This document shows, one piece after another, positions 16,755 through 25,028 of a stretch of DNA of 64,000 nt. Numbering within the stretch: the first letter of the stretch is position 1; every line of letters starts with the position of its first letter. A program made the position numbers and the translations under genes. The DNA lies in contig NZ_BMQT01000014.1 of assembly GCF_014648255.1 (NCBI RefSeq), positions 43,249 to 107,248 on the forward strand. Direction: 5' to 3'. The stretch comes from Nocardioides albus (GTDB taxonomy: Bacteria; Actinomycetota; Actinomycetes; Propionibacteriales; Nocardioidaceae). Under the pieces are notes generated by a model. That model made no database searches, was not told the origin of the DNA, and was given only the letters and a program-made list of their open reading frames with translations.

Positions 16755-17504
16755 ATGACGACGACCCCCACGCAGACCACCCGCGCACCCGCACGGGTTG
16801 CCACCGCCCTGATCGTCTGGTTCCTAGGGTCTGCCCTCGGTGCGGGGGTGCTGCTGGCGGTTCAGCCGATGATCGGCCTGGACCCGGAGCTGTTCGTGCT
16901 GGTCATGCTGGCGCCGGCGGTCGGTGCGGCGGCCGCCTGGCCGCTCATTCGCGGCCGCGAACCGTGGGCGACCCCGAGCGTCTCCTCGCAGCGGCTGGCC
17001 ACCTCGCTCCTGGTGGCGCTCGCGGTGGTCGTGGCGTACTTCGTCGTGGTCTCTGTCGCCCGCGGGAGCGCTCCGACCGTGCCGTCGCAGGTCGGCGGGG
17101 CCCCGGTCGCGGTCTTCATCCTGCTGCAGGCCCTCGGCGCCCTCACCGAGGAGATCGGGTTCCGCGGCGTGCTGCTCCACGGCCTGCAGCGTTGGCTGTC
17201 CCGCCCTGTCTCCGCGATCGTCACCGGCGTGCTGTTCGGTCTGTGGCACGTCCAGTACTACGGACTTCCCCTGCTCCAGCTCGCCGCGTTCATCCTCGGC
17301 GCGGTCGTCCTGACACTGACGATGGCGTACGTCATGACCGGCTCGTTCTGGCAGCGGATGGCGACCTGCACGCTCATCCATCTCGGCGCGAACCTGGCGC
17401 TGGCGTTCGTCGGCGATGACAAGGTCCAGATGACCACCTTCGCCGCCGCGATCCTGGCGGGCGGGCTGGTCGCAGCCCTCTTCGCGTACGCCCGCCGCCA
17501 CTAG
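16755..17504 (+). CDS. CPBP family intramembrane metalloprotease
   Basis: A 249-residue membrane protein of the CPBP (Abi, CAAX-protease-like) family. All catalytic motifs are visible: EEIGFRGVLL (motif 1, EExxxR), FGLWHVQYY (motif 2, FxxxH) and HLGANLALAF (motif 3, HxxxN), in about seven to eight hydrophobic helices. These proteins are intramembrane glutamic-type or metal-linked proteases; in bacteria many are tied to bacteriocin self-immunity or regulated proteolysis, but no such genes are adjacent. ATG 16755 is chosen over an upstream ATG (16713) because it begins a normal short cytoplasmic tail before helix 1. Confidence 0.88.
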   Translation: MTTTPTQTTRAPARVATALIVWFLGSALGAGVLLAVQPMIGLDPELFVLVMLAPAVGAAAAWPLIRGREPWATPSVSSQRLATSLLVALAVVVAYFVVVSVARGSAPTVPSQVGGAPVAVFILLQALGALTEEIGFRGVLLHGLQRWLSRPVSAIVTGVLFGLWHVQYYGLPLLQLAAFILGAVVLTLTMAYVMTGSFWQRMATCTLIHLGANLALAFVGDDKVQMTTFAAAILAGGLVAALFAYARRH

Positions 17505-17519
17505 GCCGCGTCTAGGAGG

Positions 17520-18383
17520 CTAGTTCGACGACTCGCTGAGCGCCGGGTGGAGGTGCTCGGTCTCGATCGCGACCCTGGCCTGCTCCGCGGCACCACGCAG
17601 GGCGGCGGCAACGGGTTCTTCACGCAGCCGGGCGGCCAGAAAGCCCGCCATGAAGGCGTCGCCGGCGCCGTTGGTGTCGACGACGGTCGCGGGCACCGCG
17701 ACCACCTCGTGCCGGGTTCCGTCCGCCTCCAGCGCGATCGCGCCCTTCGCACCCAGGGTGCAGATCGCGAGGCGGGGCCCGCGGTCGAGGCACGTGGCCA
17801 GCAGCTTCCAGGGATCGTCGGTGGCGTCGTCGTTCATGAACACGACCTCGGCGGCGCGCAGGAACGGCTCATGGAACGCGGCGGCGCCGTCGTAGTCGTG
17901 CAGATCCATCCACAGCGGCGTCGGTGGAGTCGGCATCGCCTCGAGCACCAGCCGACCGAGCTCGCTGAGGTCGATCACCGCCAGATCCGCGGCGACGATG
18001 GCGCTCACCGTCGCCTCGATCGCGTCGGCGGGCGGGATCGACGGGCTCGAGACGTACAGCGAGATCCGGCCTCCCCCGTCGGCCATGAGGTTGACGTGTC
18101 GTTCCGTCTGCTCGCTGGCGATCGCCTTGACGATGATGCCGGCTCCGCTCAGGCGCTCCCTCAGCCGGGTGCCGTCCTCGTCGTCGCCGATGGGAGCCCA
18201 CAGGCGTACGTCGACGCCGAGCCCCGCCAGGTGCAGCGCTTTGCCGGCGGAGGTTCCGCCGACCGTGTGCCACGACCGGCGGGCGAGCTGCATGTGCGGC
18301 ACCGGTTCGGGCAGCCGATCGAGGACGATCAGGTGATTCCAGGAGGCGGGACCGCACACCACCACCCGCGGCAACGAAGACAT
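17520..18383 (-). CDS. PfkB family carbohydrate kinase
   Basis: A 287-residue ribokinase/PfkB-type kinase that phosphorylates a sugar, nucleoside or similar alcohol with ATP. The N-terminal substrate motif is GGTSAGKALHLAGLG; the C-terminal signature DTNGAGDAFMAGFLAA contains the catalytic aspartate and anion hole. ATG 18383 (MSSLPRVVVCGPASWNH) is preferred to an upstream in-frame start at 18419. It is divergent from the TetR gene and shares its promoter region, where two dyads lie. No sugar transporter or isomerase neighbours indicate the substrate. Confidence 0.88.
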   Translation of the reverse strand: MSSLPRVVVCGPASWNHLIVLDRLPEPVPHMQLARRSWHTVGGTSAGKALHLAGLGVDVRLWAPIGDDEDGTRLRERLSGAGIIVKAIASEQTERHVNLMADGGGRISLYVSSPSIPPADAIEATVSAIVAADLAVIDLSELGRLVLEAMPTPPTPLWMDLHDYDGAAAFHEPFLRAAEVVFMNDDATDDPWKLLATCLDRGPRLAICTLGAKGAIALEADGTRHEVVAVPATVVDTNGAGDAFMAGFLAARLREEPVAAALRGAAEQARVAIETEHLHPALSESSN

Positions 18384-18446
18384 GCGCCTATTCAGCACCA
18401 CCGGACCGTTGTCGTGCACGCGGATATCGCGAGCTGGCCGACATTT

Positions 18447-18476
18447 GTTACCGATGGTAACGTTACGGGTAGTAAC
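18447..18476. promoter_or_regulatory. Double inverted-repeat operator upstream of tetR
   Basis: Two adjoining dyads: GTTACC-gat-GGTAAC (18447-18461) and GTTAC-gggta-GTAAC (18462-18476). They end 23 bases before the TetR start at 18500, just ahead of its AGGAGGA site (about 18487). The shared GTTAC/GTAAC half sites make a convincing autoregulatory operator, which may also affect the divergent kinase gene. Confidence 0.65.
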
Positions 18477-18499
18477 TTGCTTCGTCAGGAGGAACGACC

Positions 18500-19123
18500 A
18501 TGGCTGGCGCGATGCGCGTACCCGCCCAGCAACGGCGAGAGATGCTGATGGCGGCAGGCGTCGAGATCGCCCGCGTCGAAGGCGGGCGCGCCGTCACGCT
18601 CGCCCGGGTGGCGGAGGCCTGCGGGGTCTCCAAGCCGATCGCCTACCGTCTCTTCGACTCCCTGGCCGACCTGCTGACCCAGATGGAGCGGCAGATCGTG
18701 AGCGGGTACGAGAAGGTCGTGCTCGACGCGCTCGAGGCCGCGCGGAGGAACGGGGCGTCCCCGGTCGAGCTCTTGTCGGTCCTGGCCCGGACCTATGTCG
18801 ACCACAGCGTGGGTGCGGGCGCGGTCTACGACACGGTCTCCGCGGCGCGCGCAGCGACCGAGGAGGTCGAGGATCACTTCTTCGAGGTGCCCGAGGCGTT
18901 CTCCTCGGTCTGCCGCGAGATGTTCGGCGCACCGGCAGGCGAGGAGATCGCGTTGCTGGCGATGTTCCAGGGCGCCGCCGACAGCCTCGTCACCGCCATC
19001 CAGGCAGGCGCGATCGAGCAGGCGGCCGCGGTCGACCACCTGGTGACGCTCTTCTCCCCGCTCGTATCGACAGAGTCCGTGCCGACAGAGTCCGTGCCGA
19101 CAGAGTTGGGGGCACGCTCATGA
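18500..19123 (+). CDS. TetR family transcriptional regulator
   Basis: A 207-residue TetR regulator with a clear helix-turn-helix (VTLARVAEACGVSKPIAYRLF) and a helical C-terminal domain. The last 15 or so residues are an in-frame tandem repeat (TESVPTESVPTE) encoded by a 15-base DNA repeat. The stop TGA overlaps the ATG of the following membrane protein (ATGA), so the two are translationally coupled and the regulator probably controls the pair. A double GTTAC dyad lies just upstream. Confidence 0.92.
   Translation: MAGAMRVPAQQRREMLMAAGVEIARVEGGRAVTLARVAEACGVSKPIAYRLFDSLADLLTQMERQIVSGYEKVVLDALEAARRNGASPVELLSVLARTYVDHSVGAGAVYDTVSAARAATEEVEDHFFEVPEAFSSVCREMFGAPAGEEIALLAMFQGAADSLVTAIQAGAIEQAAAVDHLVTLFSPLVSTESVPTESVPTELGARS
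19068..19106 (+). repeat. 15-base tandem repeat in tetR 3' end
   Basis: 2.6 head-to-tail copies of CGACAGAGTCCGTGC, exact in the full copies, encoding (T-E-S-V-P) repeats at the C-terminus of the TetR protein, just before the overlapping start of the next gene. A multiple of three, so copy-number changes would keep the frame. Confidence 0.85.
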
Positions 19124-19809
19124 CCCCGCTGGCCGCGATCGGCGGCATCGTCGGGTTCGGCGTGGCCGGCCTGGATCCGTTCGGTGCGCTCGTCGTCGTA
19201 CCGGCTCTTGCCGCCGGCGCCCGGCGCCGGATCATCCTGCTGTTCTTCGGGACGGCCTGGCTCGCGACCGTGCTCACCGGGATGGTGCTCGGCGAGTCCG
19301 TCCAGCACGTCGCGGCCTGGCTGCGCAACCTGCTCTTGGTCCCCGACCCGGTGCGCCTGACGGTGCAGTTGGTTCTCGCCGCCGGCCTCGGGCTCTGGGC
19401 TGCCTATCGCTGGGCGCACCGCGACGACACGAAGCCGGAGAAGACGAAGAGGCCGAAGCTGGCCGGACCCGTCGGGATGAGCCTGATGGGCACCTTCTGG
19501 GGCGTGAGCGCACTGACCGACCCCAGCTTCTACGGCGTCGCGACGATCAGCGCGAGCATGCAGAGCATGCTTGCCGTCGCTGCCGTCTTCACCGGGTGGT
19601 TCCTGATCAGCCAGGCGCCACTGTGCCTGGTGATGCTCACCCTCGCTGCGGGCAGGGACTCCCGCCCGGTCCAGCGCGCAGTCAGCTTCGCTCGTAGGAC
19701 CGCCCGCCCGGCGGCGTACGTCATGACTGCTCTTCTCGCCGCGGGGTCCATCTTTCTCGTGGTCAACGGCGTCGCCTACCTCGCGACCGGGACCTACTGG
19801 CCCGGCTGA
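19120..19809 (+). CDS. Six-helix membrane protein, LysE-superfamily-like
   Basis: A 229-residue integral membrane protein with about six hydrophobic segments (roughly 5-30, 36-60, 80-98, 118-140, 150-175, 195-220) split three and three by a charged loop (HRDDTKPEKTKRPK), the topology of LysE-superfamily exporters. No exact family motif is visible; SfLAP/GAP-type proteins are another possibility. The start overlaps the tetR stop by ATGA, which ties expression to the regulator. Likely a small-molecule exporter induced by relief of TetR repression; this is inference. Confidence 0.75.
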   Translation: MTPLAAIGGIVGFGVAGLDPFGALVVVPALAAGARRRIILLFFGTAWLATVLTGMVLGESVQHVAAWLRNLLLVPDPVRLTVQLVLAAGLGLWAAYRWAHRDDTKPEKTKRPKLAGPVGMSLMGTFWGVSALTDPSFYGVATISASMQSMLAVAAVFTGWFLISQAPLCLVMLTLAAGRDSRPVQRAVSFARRTARPAAYVMTALLAAGSIFLVVNGVAYLATGTYWPG

Positions 19810-19818
19810 TCGACACCG

Positions 19819-20241
19819 TCAGCGCTGGTTCCGATCGAGCCCCGCGATCAGCACCAGGGCGGCGAAGCCGTCCTCGGTGCCTGGCCACCGAGCGCGAACC
19901 GCGTCGATCCCGGCCCGACGGACGACACCGCGCAGGACGGCGGCGACGATGATCGCGTCGTCGGCGTAGCCGAGCACCGGGATGAAGTCAGGCACCAGGT
20001 CGATCGGCAGCGCCAGATACACCATCAGCAACCCGAGCCTGATCCGTACGCCGCGAGGCATCGACCTGTCGGCCGCCAGCCGGCGGAGCAGCCGCACCAC
20101 ATCAGGCAGGATCCGCAGCGCCTCGCTCAGCAGGTCGCCACGCGGGCGGACGACGAGCAGGGCCACGACGAGACAGAGCCAGGTGAGCAACAGAGCCGCG
20201 GCGACTCCGATCGCCAGGTCCCACCAGAACGAACCGGTCAT
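19819..20241 (-). CDS. DUF1232 (YkvA-type) membrane-associated protein
   Basis: A 140-residue protein: one hydrophobic helix near the N-terminus (about 8-30), a cytoplasmic linker, and the DUF1232 core with YLALPIDLVPDFIPVLGYADDAIIVAAVL, the family's defining segment of two close helices. Function of the family is unknown; some members associate with membranes. ATG 20241 is chosen because it starts the hydrophobic helix; the frame is open about 260 bases upstream but that extension has no protein-like character. Confidence 0.85.
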   Translation of the reverse strand: MTGSFWWDLAIGVAAALLLTWLCLVVALLVVRPRGDLLSEALRILPDVVRLLRRLAADRSMPRGVRIRLGLLMVYLALPIDLVPDFIPVLGYADDAIIVAAVLRGVVRRAGIDAVRARWPGTEDGFAALVLIAGLDRNQR

Positions 20242-20394
20242 CTGCACCCTCCGAGCAACGTCGCGCCCGGTTACGGCGCCGCACCTGGTGATTCCATCAC
20301 GGCGGTCGAAGAATGCCGTCGTCGTCTCCGTCCTTGAGCAGTACGCTCGACAGACGCCGAGCTGACCTCGACGTCGTGGTCCACGGAGGAACCC

Positions 20395-21033
20395 ATGCCA
20401 CTCACCAGAGTCCACAACCTCTCGATCTCGCTCGACGGCTTCGCGACCGGCGAGCCCCAGTCGGCCGACGCCCCGTTCGGCCACGCCGGCGAGCGCCTGC
20501 ACGAGTGGATGTTCGCTACCCGTTTCTGGGAACCCTCAGGCTCAGGTGGCGTAGACGATGCATTCGCGCAGCGGCACAGCCAAGGCATCGGCGCCGAGAT
20601 CATGGGCGCGAACAAGTTCGGACCGCCAGGCTGGCAGGACGACCCCGACTGGCAAGGCTGGTGGGGCGCCAACCCACCGTTCCGCTCGCCGACCTTCGTC
20701 CTCACCCATCGGCCGCGCCCACCTCTGGAGATGGAGGGCGGCACCACCTTCCACTTCCTGGACGCTCCCCCCGCCGAGGCGCTGGCCGCTGCCCTCGAGG
20801 CGGCCGACGGCCAGGACGTACGCATCGGGGGCGGCGCGACGGTGGTGCGGGACTTCGTCGCCGCCGGGCTCGTCGACCTGATGCACCTGGTCCAGGTCCC
20901 GATCGTCCTCGGTCGCGGCGTACGCCTCTGGGACGGCTTGGAGGGCACCGAGAACGACTACGACATCGAGGCCGTCTCGACCCCGAGCGGCGTCACCCAC
21001 CTGACCTTCACGCGTAAGCCTGCCGACTCCTAG
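20395..21033 (+). CDS. Dihydrofolate reductase/RibD C-terminal-type reductase
   Basis: A 212-residue protein of the RibD C-terminal (DHFR-like) fold. It has the typical start RVHNLSISLDGFATG, the EIMGANKFG segment corresponding to the catalytic/substrate region, FVLTHRPRPP, and RIGGGATVVRDFVAAGLVDLMHL with the NADP-binding glycine loop. This family reduces pteridine- or deaminated flavin-precursor-like compounds, but stand-alone actinobacterial members are mostly uncharacterised. GGAGG lies 7 bases before ATG 20395. Monocistronic. Confidence 0.88.
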   Translation: MPLTRVHNLSISLDGFATGEPQSADAPFGHAGERLHEWMFATRFWEPSGSGGVDDAFAQRHSQGIGAEIMGANKFGPPGWQDDPDWQGWWGANPPFRSPTFVLTHRPRPPLEMEGGTTFHFLDAPPAEALAAALEAADGQDVRIGGGATVVRDFVAAGLVDLMHLVQVPIVLGRGVRLWDGLEGTENDYDIEAVSTPSGVTHLTFTRKPADS

Positions 21034-21434
21034 CCCCGGCGAGGGGCCGTCGAGGGCGGCCCCACTGCAGGAGCATGCGGGTCTTGCCATCCATGATGTG
21101 GCCACGCTCGACGTCGTAGAGAAGGAACACAGCGCCGTTCCCACGGAAGTACGTCTCGCGCGGCGGCGTCTCGCCTCGGCCCTCCTACAATCCGGGCGCC
21201 GACCTGTTCCTTCTGGGCGGCCGGTCGTCAAACACTCCGCCATGACCTGCAGAGTCGTCGCCGTCGGGGCCGCGCAGAACGTCTCCGCCACCTCTGCCTC
21301 ATCGGCGTCATCACCGACGCCGCGCCGAGTGATCGCACCGTCCGGCTGTCCGCATTCGACGTGGAGTTCCTGCACGCCGACGAATCAGCGCGATGAGCGT
21401 CCGGCTCGCCCGTGGAGCCGGGTCCGACGATCGC
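21034..21434. other. 401-base gap: small hairpin and possible decayed reading frame
   Basis: A GGGGCCG/CGGCCCC hairpin with 7-base loop (21043-21063) follows the reductase stop and is a plausible terminator. On the minus strand an open frame of about 50 codons (21030-21184) has protein-like content (GNGAVFLLYDVERGHIMDGK) but no upstream start, since an in-frame stop precedes it; it may be a gene remnant that I cannot name. The rest shows nothing recognisable. Confidence 0.35.
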
Positions 21435-22676
21435 CTATCTGCGTCGGGTGAAGCGGATGTCGCCGTTGGGTAAGCGCTCGTGGAGGTAGGCGGTGTCGTG
21501 GGCGCGGTGGTGGTGATGGCTGCAGAGCAGGGCGGCGTTGTCGAGGTCGGTCGGACCGCCTTGTGCCCAGGCGAGCCAGTGGTGGGCTTCGGCCCAGGTC
21601 CCGGGTATGTCACACCCCTCGGCCTCACAGGTTGCTGACCGCAGTAGCAGGGCACGGCGCTGGGCGGCTTGGAAGAAACGTTCCTTGCGTCCGAAGTCCA
21701 AGACCTCAGAGGGACCACCGAGAACGGCGGGGATGATGTTGGCGGTGCACGCGAGCCGTCGGGCTTCGGCTGCGGTGATCGGGCTGCCGCCCACGATCTG
21801 ACCGATCCCGGCCTTGCTGCGGAGTTGGTCGAGGCTGATGGTCACGATCACGGTGGTCGCGTCCCCGCCGTGGATCGGGAGCCGGCCCGGGTCCAGGGTC
21901 TCCAATAGCTGGCAGAACGCCCGCCCCAGCCGACGGTCGTAGGGCAGGTAGTCGCCGGTCGTGGTGCGGGTCCCGTCATCACGTCGGGGTGAGGCGAAGG
22001 CTTCGAGGTTGGTGGCGAGCCGGTCCGCGGTCGCGTCCGGGACCACCGCGGTGACGCGGGTGGTGCCGTCTCCGAGGCGTCGCATGGTGAGTCGGGTCTT
22101 CTTGCGGGCGTGGGCTTCCTCGGCCGCGAGCCGTTTGGCCTCTTCGGCCTCGGCGATCTCGGGGGCGATGACGTCCAGGATCCGGTGTCCCAGGCGCCGT
22201 AACTGGGTGGGGTCGAGCTCGGTGGCGTAGCCGACCAGGGCTTCCTCGGCCATCGTCTTGATCTCAGGGTCCAGGTCGGCGGGTAGGTCGTCGAGCGCTG
22301 CGACGATCACGGTGGCTTGGGCTGGGTTGCATTCACCGGTGCGCATCGCGGCAGCAACCTGGTGGTAGGTCCGGTCCAACGCTGTTGCGAGCCGCTGGTC
22401 GGCGCGCAGGTCCTCGGGGCGTTGGTGGGTGTGGTGATGCAGCCACGCCGCGACATCACGAGCCGCAGTCTCGGCAGCGACATCGTCAGCAGCCGCGAGC
22501 ACCCGCAGTTCGAGCTCGGCCAGCTGGGCCTTGGCCCGGGCGATCTCCAGGAGAGCCGCGGCCTTCTGGTCGGTGGCCATGAACGTGGGGTTCGCGTCCG
22601 CGACCTGCTCCAGGCAGGTGGTGATCGCGACCACCGCGCCCAGCACAGGGTGCTGGGGCTGCTGCAGCGCGGTCAT
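21435..22676 (-). CDS. HNH endonuclease with DUF222 (13E12 repeat family)
   Basis: A 413-residue protein. The first 270 residues are the helical DUF222 domain (Mycobacterium 13E12 repeat type) and the C-terminus is an HNH nuclease: cysteine pair CEAEGCDIPGTWAEAHH, then GGPTDLDNAALLCSHHHHRAHD with the catalytic histidines. These genes occur in several near-copies per actinobacterial genome and are often in variable regions; their biological role is not established, with mobile-element or homing-like functions suspected. It is transcribed away from the odd A/C-rich stretch at 22.7-23.2 kb. ATG 22676 follows a GGAGGTGATC-like site. Confidence 0.9.
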   Translation of the reverse strand: MTALQQPQHPVLGAVVAITTCLEQVADANPTFMATDQKAAALLEIARAKAQLAELELRVLAAADDVAAETAARDVAAWLHHHTHQRPEDLRADQRLATALDRTYHQVAAAMRTGECNPAQATVIVAALDDLPADLDPEIKTMAEEALVGYATELDPTQLRRLGHRILDVIAPEIAEAEEAKRLAAEEAHARKKTRLTMRRLGDGTTRVTAVVPDATADRLATNLEAFASPRRDDGTRTTTGDYLPYDRRLGRAFCQLLETLDPGRLPIHGGDATTVIVTISLDQLRSKAGIGQIVGGSPITAAEARRLACTANIIPAVLGGPSEVLDFGRKERFFQAAQRRALLLRSATCEAEGCDIPGTWAEAHHWLAWAQGGPTDLDNAALLCSHHHHRAHDTAYLHERLPNGDIRFTRRR

Positions 22677-23205
22677 CGATGATCACCTCCCGGACGTACG
22701 AACTCTTCACACCCGCAGATGCGGATGTGTTTTGGTTCGCTGGTCCCGGAGGCCCGCCAGATACGGGCTATTACTTACCCTCGCAGCTCGGCGCTCACGC
22801 CCCTGGTTCCCCTGGATTACCTCACACCCGTTGTATCCCCGGGTGAGTGGCACGCCTCAGTCTGAGGTGGTCGGCCTTCACGTTTACGCCTATGCCGAGC
22901 CTACCATGCACAGCAAACTGAAACCAGCGAAAACGACCGAAAACCCAATTAGAGGCAGATATCCCAACGAGAACCCAGACCGCTGCTGGAAGCCCGCAAG
23001 ACACCCACATGGCACCCAGCCCAGGCACCCTGTCTTGTAAATCTCCCAACCCAAACACCGTATTGGCCCCACCCGTGCTGGAACCCAGACACGAGACCAA
23101 TCGGACACACCTCCAGCAACCACACGCAACGCGGCAGCGCCCCCGCCAGCACCGAAAACCCAGAGAAAAAGCCCCAAGTCCCGCCCGATTGCTACCCTGC
23201 GAAAC
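22677..23205. other. 529-base non-coding stretch with skewed composition
   Basis: No gene recognised. From about 22,900 to 23,180 the + strand is poor in G and rich in A and C: hand counts of two 60-base lines give 25 C to 10 G (23041-23100) and 29 C to 12 G (23101-23160), and one line (22921-22980) has only 48 percent G+C, far below the flanks. Dyads: CACA-c-CCGCA-ga-TGCGG-a-TGTG (22708-22729, just upstream of the HNH gene) and CCTCAG-t-CTGAGG (22855-22867). Open frames on both strands here lack protein-like character. Confidence 0.6.
22708..22729. promoter_or_regulatory. Inverted repeat upstream of HNH gene
   Basis: Ten-bp dyad with a single mismatch around a 2-base centre, 31 bases upstream of the HNH gene start. 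It could be an operator or an RNA hairpin in the leader. Confidence 0.35.
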
Positions 23206-23616
23206 ATGCGTGAGCCGCTGGACGACGGGCCGTTCTACCACGGCACCAAGGCCGATCTGAAGGTAGGAGATCTCCTCACCTCCGGATTCCGGTCGAACTA
23301 CCGACCAGACGTGGTGATGAACCACATCTACTTCACCGCACTTCCCGACGGCGCAGGTCTAGCCGCCGAGATCGCACCCAGTGACGCGGAGCCTCGGGTC
23401 TACCTCGTCGAGCCGACCGGGGAGTACGAGAACGACCCCAATGTCACGGACAAGAAGTTCCCCGGCAACCCGACCCGCTCCTACCGCAGCACGGCACCGC
23501 TCAGGATCGTCTCCGAGGTCCACGACTGGACCCGGCTCACCCCCGAAGCCTTGCAGATGTGGCGAGACCGCCTAGCCGCCATCCGGACGGACGACCGGGC
23601 GGAGATCATCAACTAG
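23206..23616 (+). CDS. arr: NAD(+)--rifampin ADP-ribosyltransferase
   Basis: A 136-residue Arr enzyme, the normal family length, which inactivates rifamycins by transferring ADP-ribose from NAD to the ansa-chain hydroxyl. Family landmarks are present: FYHGTKADLKVGDLL at the N-terminus, the YFTALPDGAGLAAEIA helix, VYLVEPTGEYENDP, and the strongly conserved NVTDKKFPGNPTRSYR. ATG 23206 fits the family start. It is convergent with the DUF1349 gene and lies beside an HNH gene and a compositionally odd region, so recent arrival is possible; however, chromosomal arr is common in actinobacteria. Rifampin resistance is expected from the family, not shown here. Confidence 0.95.
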   Translation: MREPLDDGPFYHGTKADLKVGDLLTSGFRSNYRPDVVMNHIYFTALPDGAGLAAEIAPSDAEPRVYLVEPTGEYENDPNVTDKKFPGNPTRSYRSTAPLRIVSEVHDWTRLTPEALQMWRDRLAAIRTDDRAEIIN

Positions 23617-23624
23617 GCCGCCGA

Positions 23625-24206
23625 TCAGTGCAGGGCGGCATCGACCGAGGTCCTGCGCCACGCGTGGAAAGCGACCGTCAGCCCCGCCCGCGTCGGAGCA
23701 CAGGTGAACGGCCCGGCCTGCGCGACAAGGTCTGGTGCAAAGGGGATGAGGCGGACGAGCTGGAGAGTGCCACCATCCACCGCGGCCCGAACGGTGAGCG
23801 CGTCGCCGGATCGGCTGATCCGGATGAGGACCCTGCGGTCGCGCCAGTCGGGCGCAGGTGCCAGCGACCAGTCGGACAGGCCGTCGGTGACGACGGCGCC
23901 GAGCTGCGGACGACCGTCGGCGTACTCGACACCTGCTTTGACCCAGTGCGTCTGACTGACACGCACGAAGATCCCGGCCTGGTCGAACTGCTGCGAGAAG
24001 GCGGCCGTGAACTCGACCTCGACCGCGGTGTTCTGGTCGAAGGGGGCCAGCAGGGCGTGCTCGCTGTCGTGGACGAACCCGTAGGACGTCGTACGCCAGG
24101 CATCGCTCCCCTCGGCGGCAGTGACGAGGAGGTCGGAGCCGCGCTCGACAGTATCGACGGGCGGATGGGTCCAGCGCCCACTCCCCCAGCTGATCGAGGT
24201 CACCAT
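23625..24206 (-). CDS. DUF1349 domain protein (concanavalin-like fold)
   Basis: A 193-residue protein of the DUF1349 family, a jelly-roll fold related to lectins and glucanases (yeast Yjr/regulation-of-sugar-type proteins). Diagnostic segments are AFSQQFDQAGIFVRVSQTHWVKAGVEY and the following SDWS strand. ATG 24206 is used because it follows the iron-permease stop by 4 bases and gives the standard start (MVTSISWGSG). Function not established; probably cytosolic carbohydrate-related binding. Coupled to the gene upstream. Confidence 0.85.
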   Translation of the reverse strand: MVTSISWGSGRWTHPPVDTVERGSDLLVTAAEGSDAWRTTSYGFVHDSEHALLAPFDQNTAVEVEFTAAFSQQFDQAGIFVRVSQTHWVKAGVEYADGRPQLGAVVTDGLSDWSLAPAPDWRDRRVLIRISRSGDALTVRAAVDGGTLQLVRLIPFAPDLVAQAGPFTCAPTRAGLTVAFHAWRRTSVDAALH

Positions 24207-24210
24207 CGGT

Positions 24211-24609
24211 TCAGTGCCGCTCCTCGAGGCCCACGGCCTCGCGCAGGATGCGTACCGAGTCGGCGAGGTCCTCGTCGTCCCGCGCACGGGACTCCATGAG
24301 GTCGGAGAGCGCCGAGGCGATCACATTGAGCTTCTCGTGCGAAGCCTCCTCCGAGCGCCGCCCGGCGTTCTGGAGCAGCACCAGCAGCATCAACGAGAGG
24401 ACCGAGGATCCTGTATGGATGGCCAGCTCCCACTTGGTGGTCGAGGACCACAAGGGGAAGCTGAACGCCCACAGCAGCAGGACGCCCACGATCACATAGA
24501 AGAAGGGAGCATGGCTGACCACGGAGGTGACCACCTCCACGAAGCGTTCGAACCCGTTGCGTCCGTCGCCTCGCTGACGCGACTTCCTGGCCTTGTTCTC
24601 TACGGTCAT
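24211..24609 (-). CDS. Low-affinity iron permease family protein
   Basis: A 132-residue protein with two hydrophobic helices (about 33-52 and 65-83) and the family signature WELAIHTGSSVLSLMLLVLLQN, then a cytoplasmic helix (SHEKLNVIASALSDLM). This matches bacterial members of the PF04120 low-affinity iron permease family, named after yeast Fet4; bacterial members are short and their transport role is unproven. It precedes the DUF1349 gene by 4 bases. Confidence 0.85.
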   Translation of the reverse strand: MTVENKARKSRQRGDGRNGFERFVEVVTSVVSHAPFFYVIVGVLLLWAFSFPLWSSTTKWELAIHTGSSVLSLMLLVLLQNAGRRSEEASHEKLNVIASALSDLMESRARDDEDLADSVRILREAVGLEERH

Positions 24610-24684
24610 GGCGTCACCGTAGCCCCAAGAACCTGGTCAGGAGGCGCATCAGCGAGGCGAAATCGACGAGGTCATGTCGCGAGA

Positions 24685-25014
24685 TCAGCCCTCGCGGATG
24701 GTCATCCTGGCGAGCCGGTCGCCGTCGACGTCGAAGATGAACGTCGAGCGGCCGTTGGCGTGGGTGGAGCGCCAGTCACCGATGACGGTGACCGTGCTGC
24801 CCGAGACCTCGACCTCCTCGGCAGCGAGGGTGCCGCTGGCGCCGATGAACTCGTTGTCGCTCCATCCCTTGATCTGCTCGCGGCCGGTGAAGACGCGGCC
24901 CCAGTCGTCGACGGCGCCGCCCTCGGCGAACGCGTCGAGGAACGCGGCCTCGTCGTGCCGGTTGACAGCCTCGATGAAGCCGGCGACCGGTTCGGGGATC
25001 CTCTGTTCCGTCAT
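24685..25014 (-). CDS. NTF2-like (SnoaL) protein
   Basis: A 109-residue cone-shaped NTF2-fold protein: PVAGFIEAVNRHDEAAFLDAF at the start, then VDDWGRVFTGREQIKGW and a strand-rich second half. Members bind small hydrophobic ligands or catalyse simple isomerisations; no function can be fixed here. ATG 25014 is chosen for its AAGGAG site at the right distance, 14 bases after the SDR stop, rather than the longer in-frame extension. It forms an operon with the SDR gene. Confidence 0.88.
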   Translation of the reverse strand: MTEQRIPEPVAGFIEAVNRHDEAAFLDAFAEGGAVDDWGRVFTGREQIKGWSDNEFIGASGTLAAEEVEVSGSTVTVIGDWRSTHANGRSTFIFDVDGDRLARMTIREG

Positions 25015-25028
25015 GTGCGCACTCCTTG

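Noticed and set aside
21435..22676. Group II intron or retroelement near the HNH gene
   Set aside because: The HNH is fused to DUF222, not reverse transcriptase, and no intron-like ends are visible.
22822..23325. Minus-strand frame of 167 codons in the A/C-rich gap
   Set aside because: W/G/C/V-rich content mirrors the base skew; no start signal, overlaps arr, no domain.
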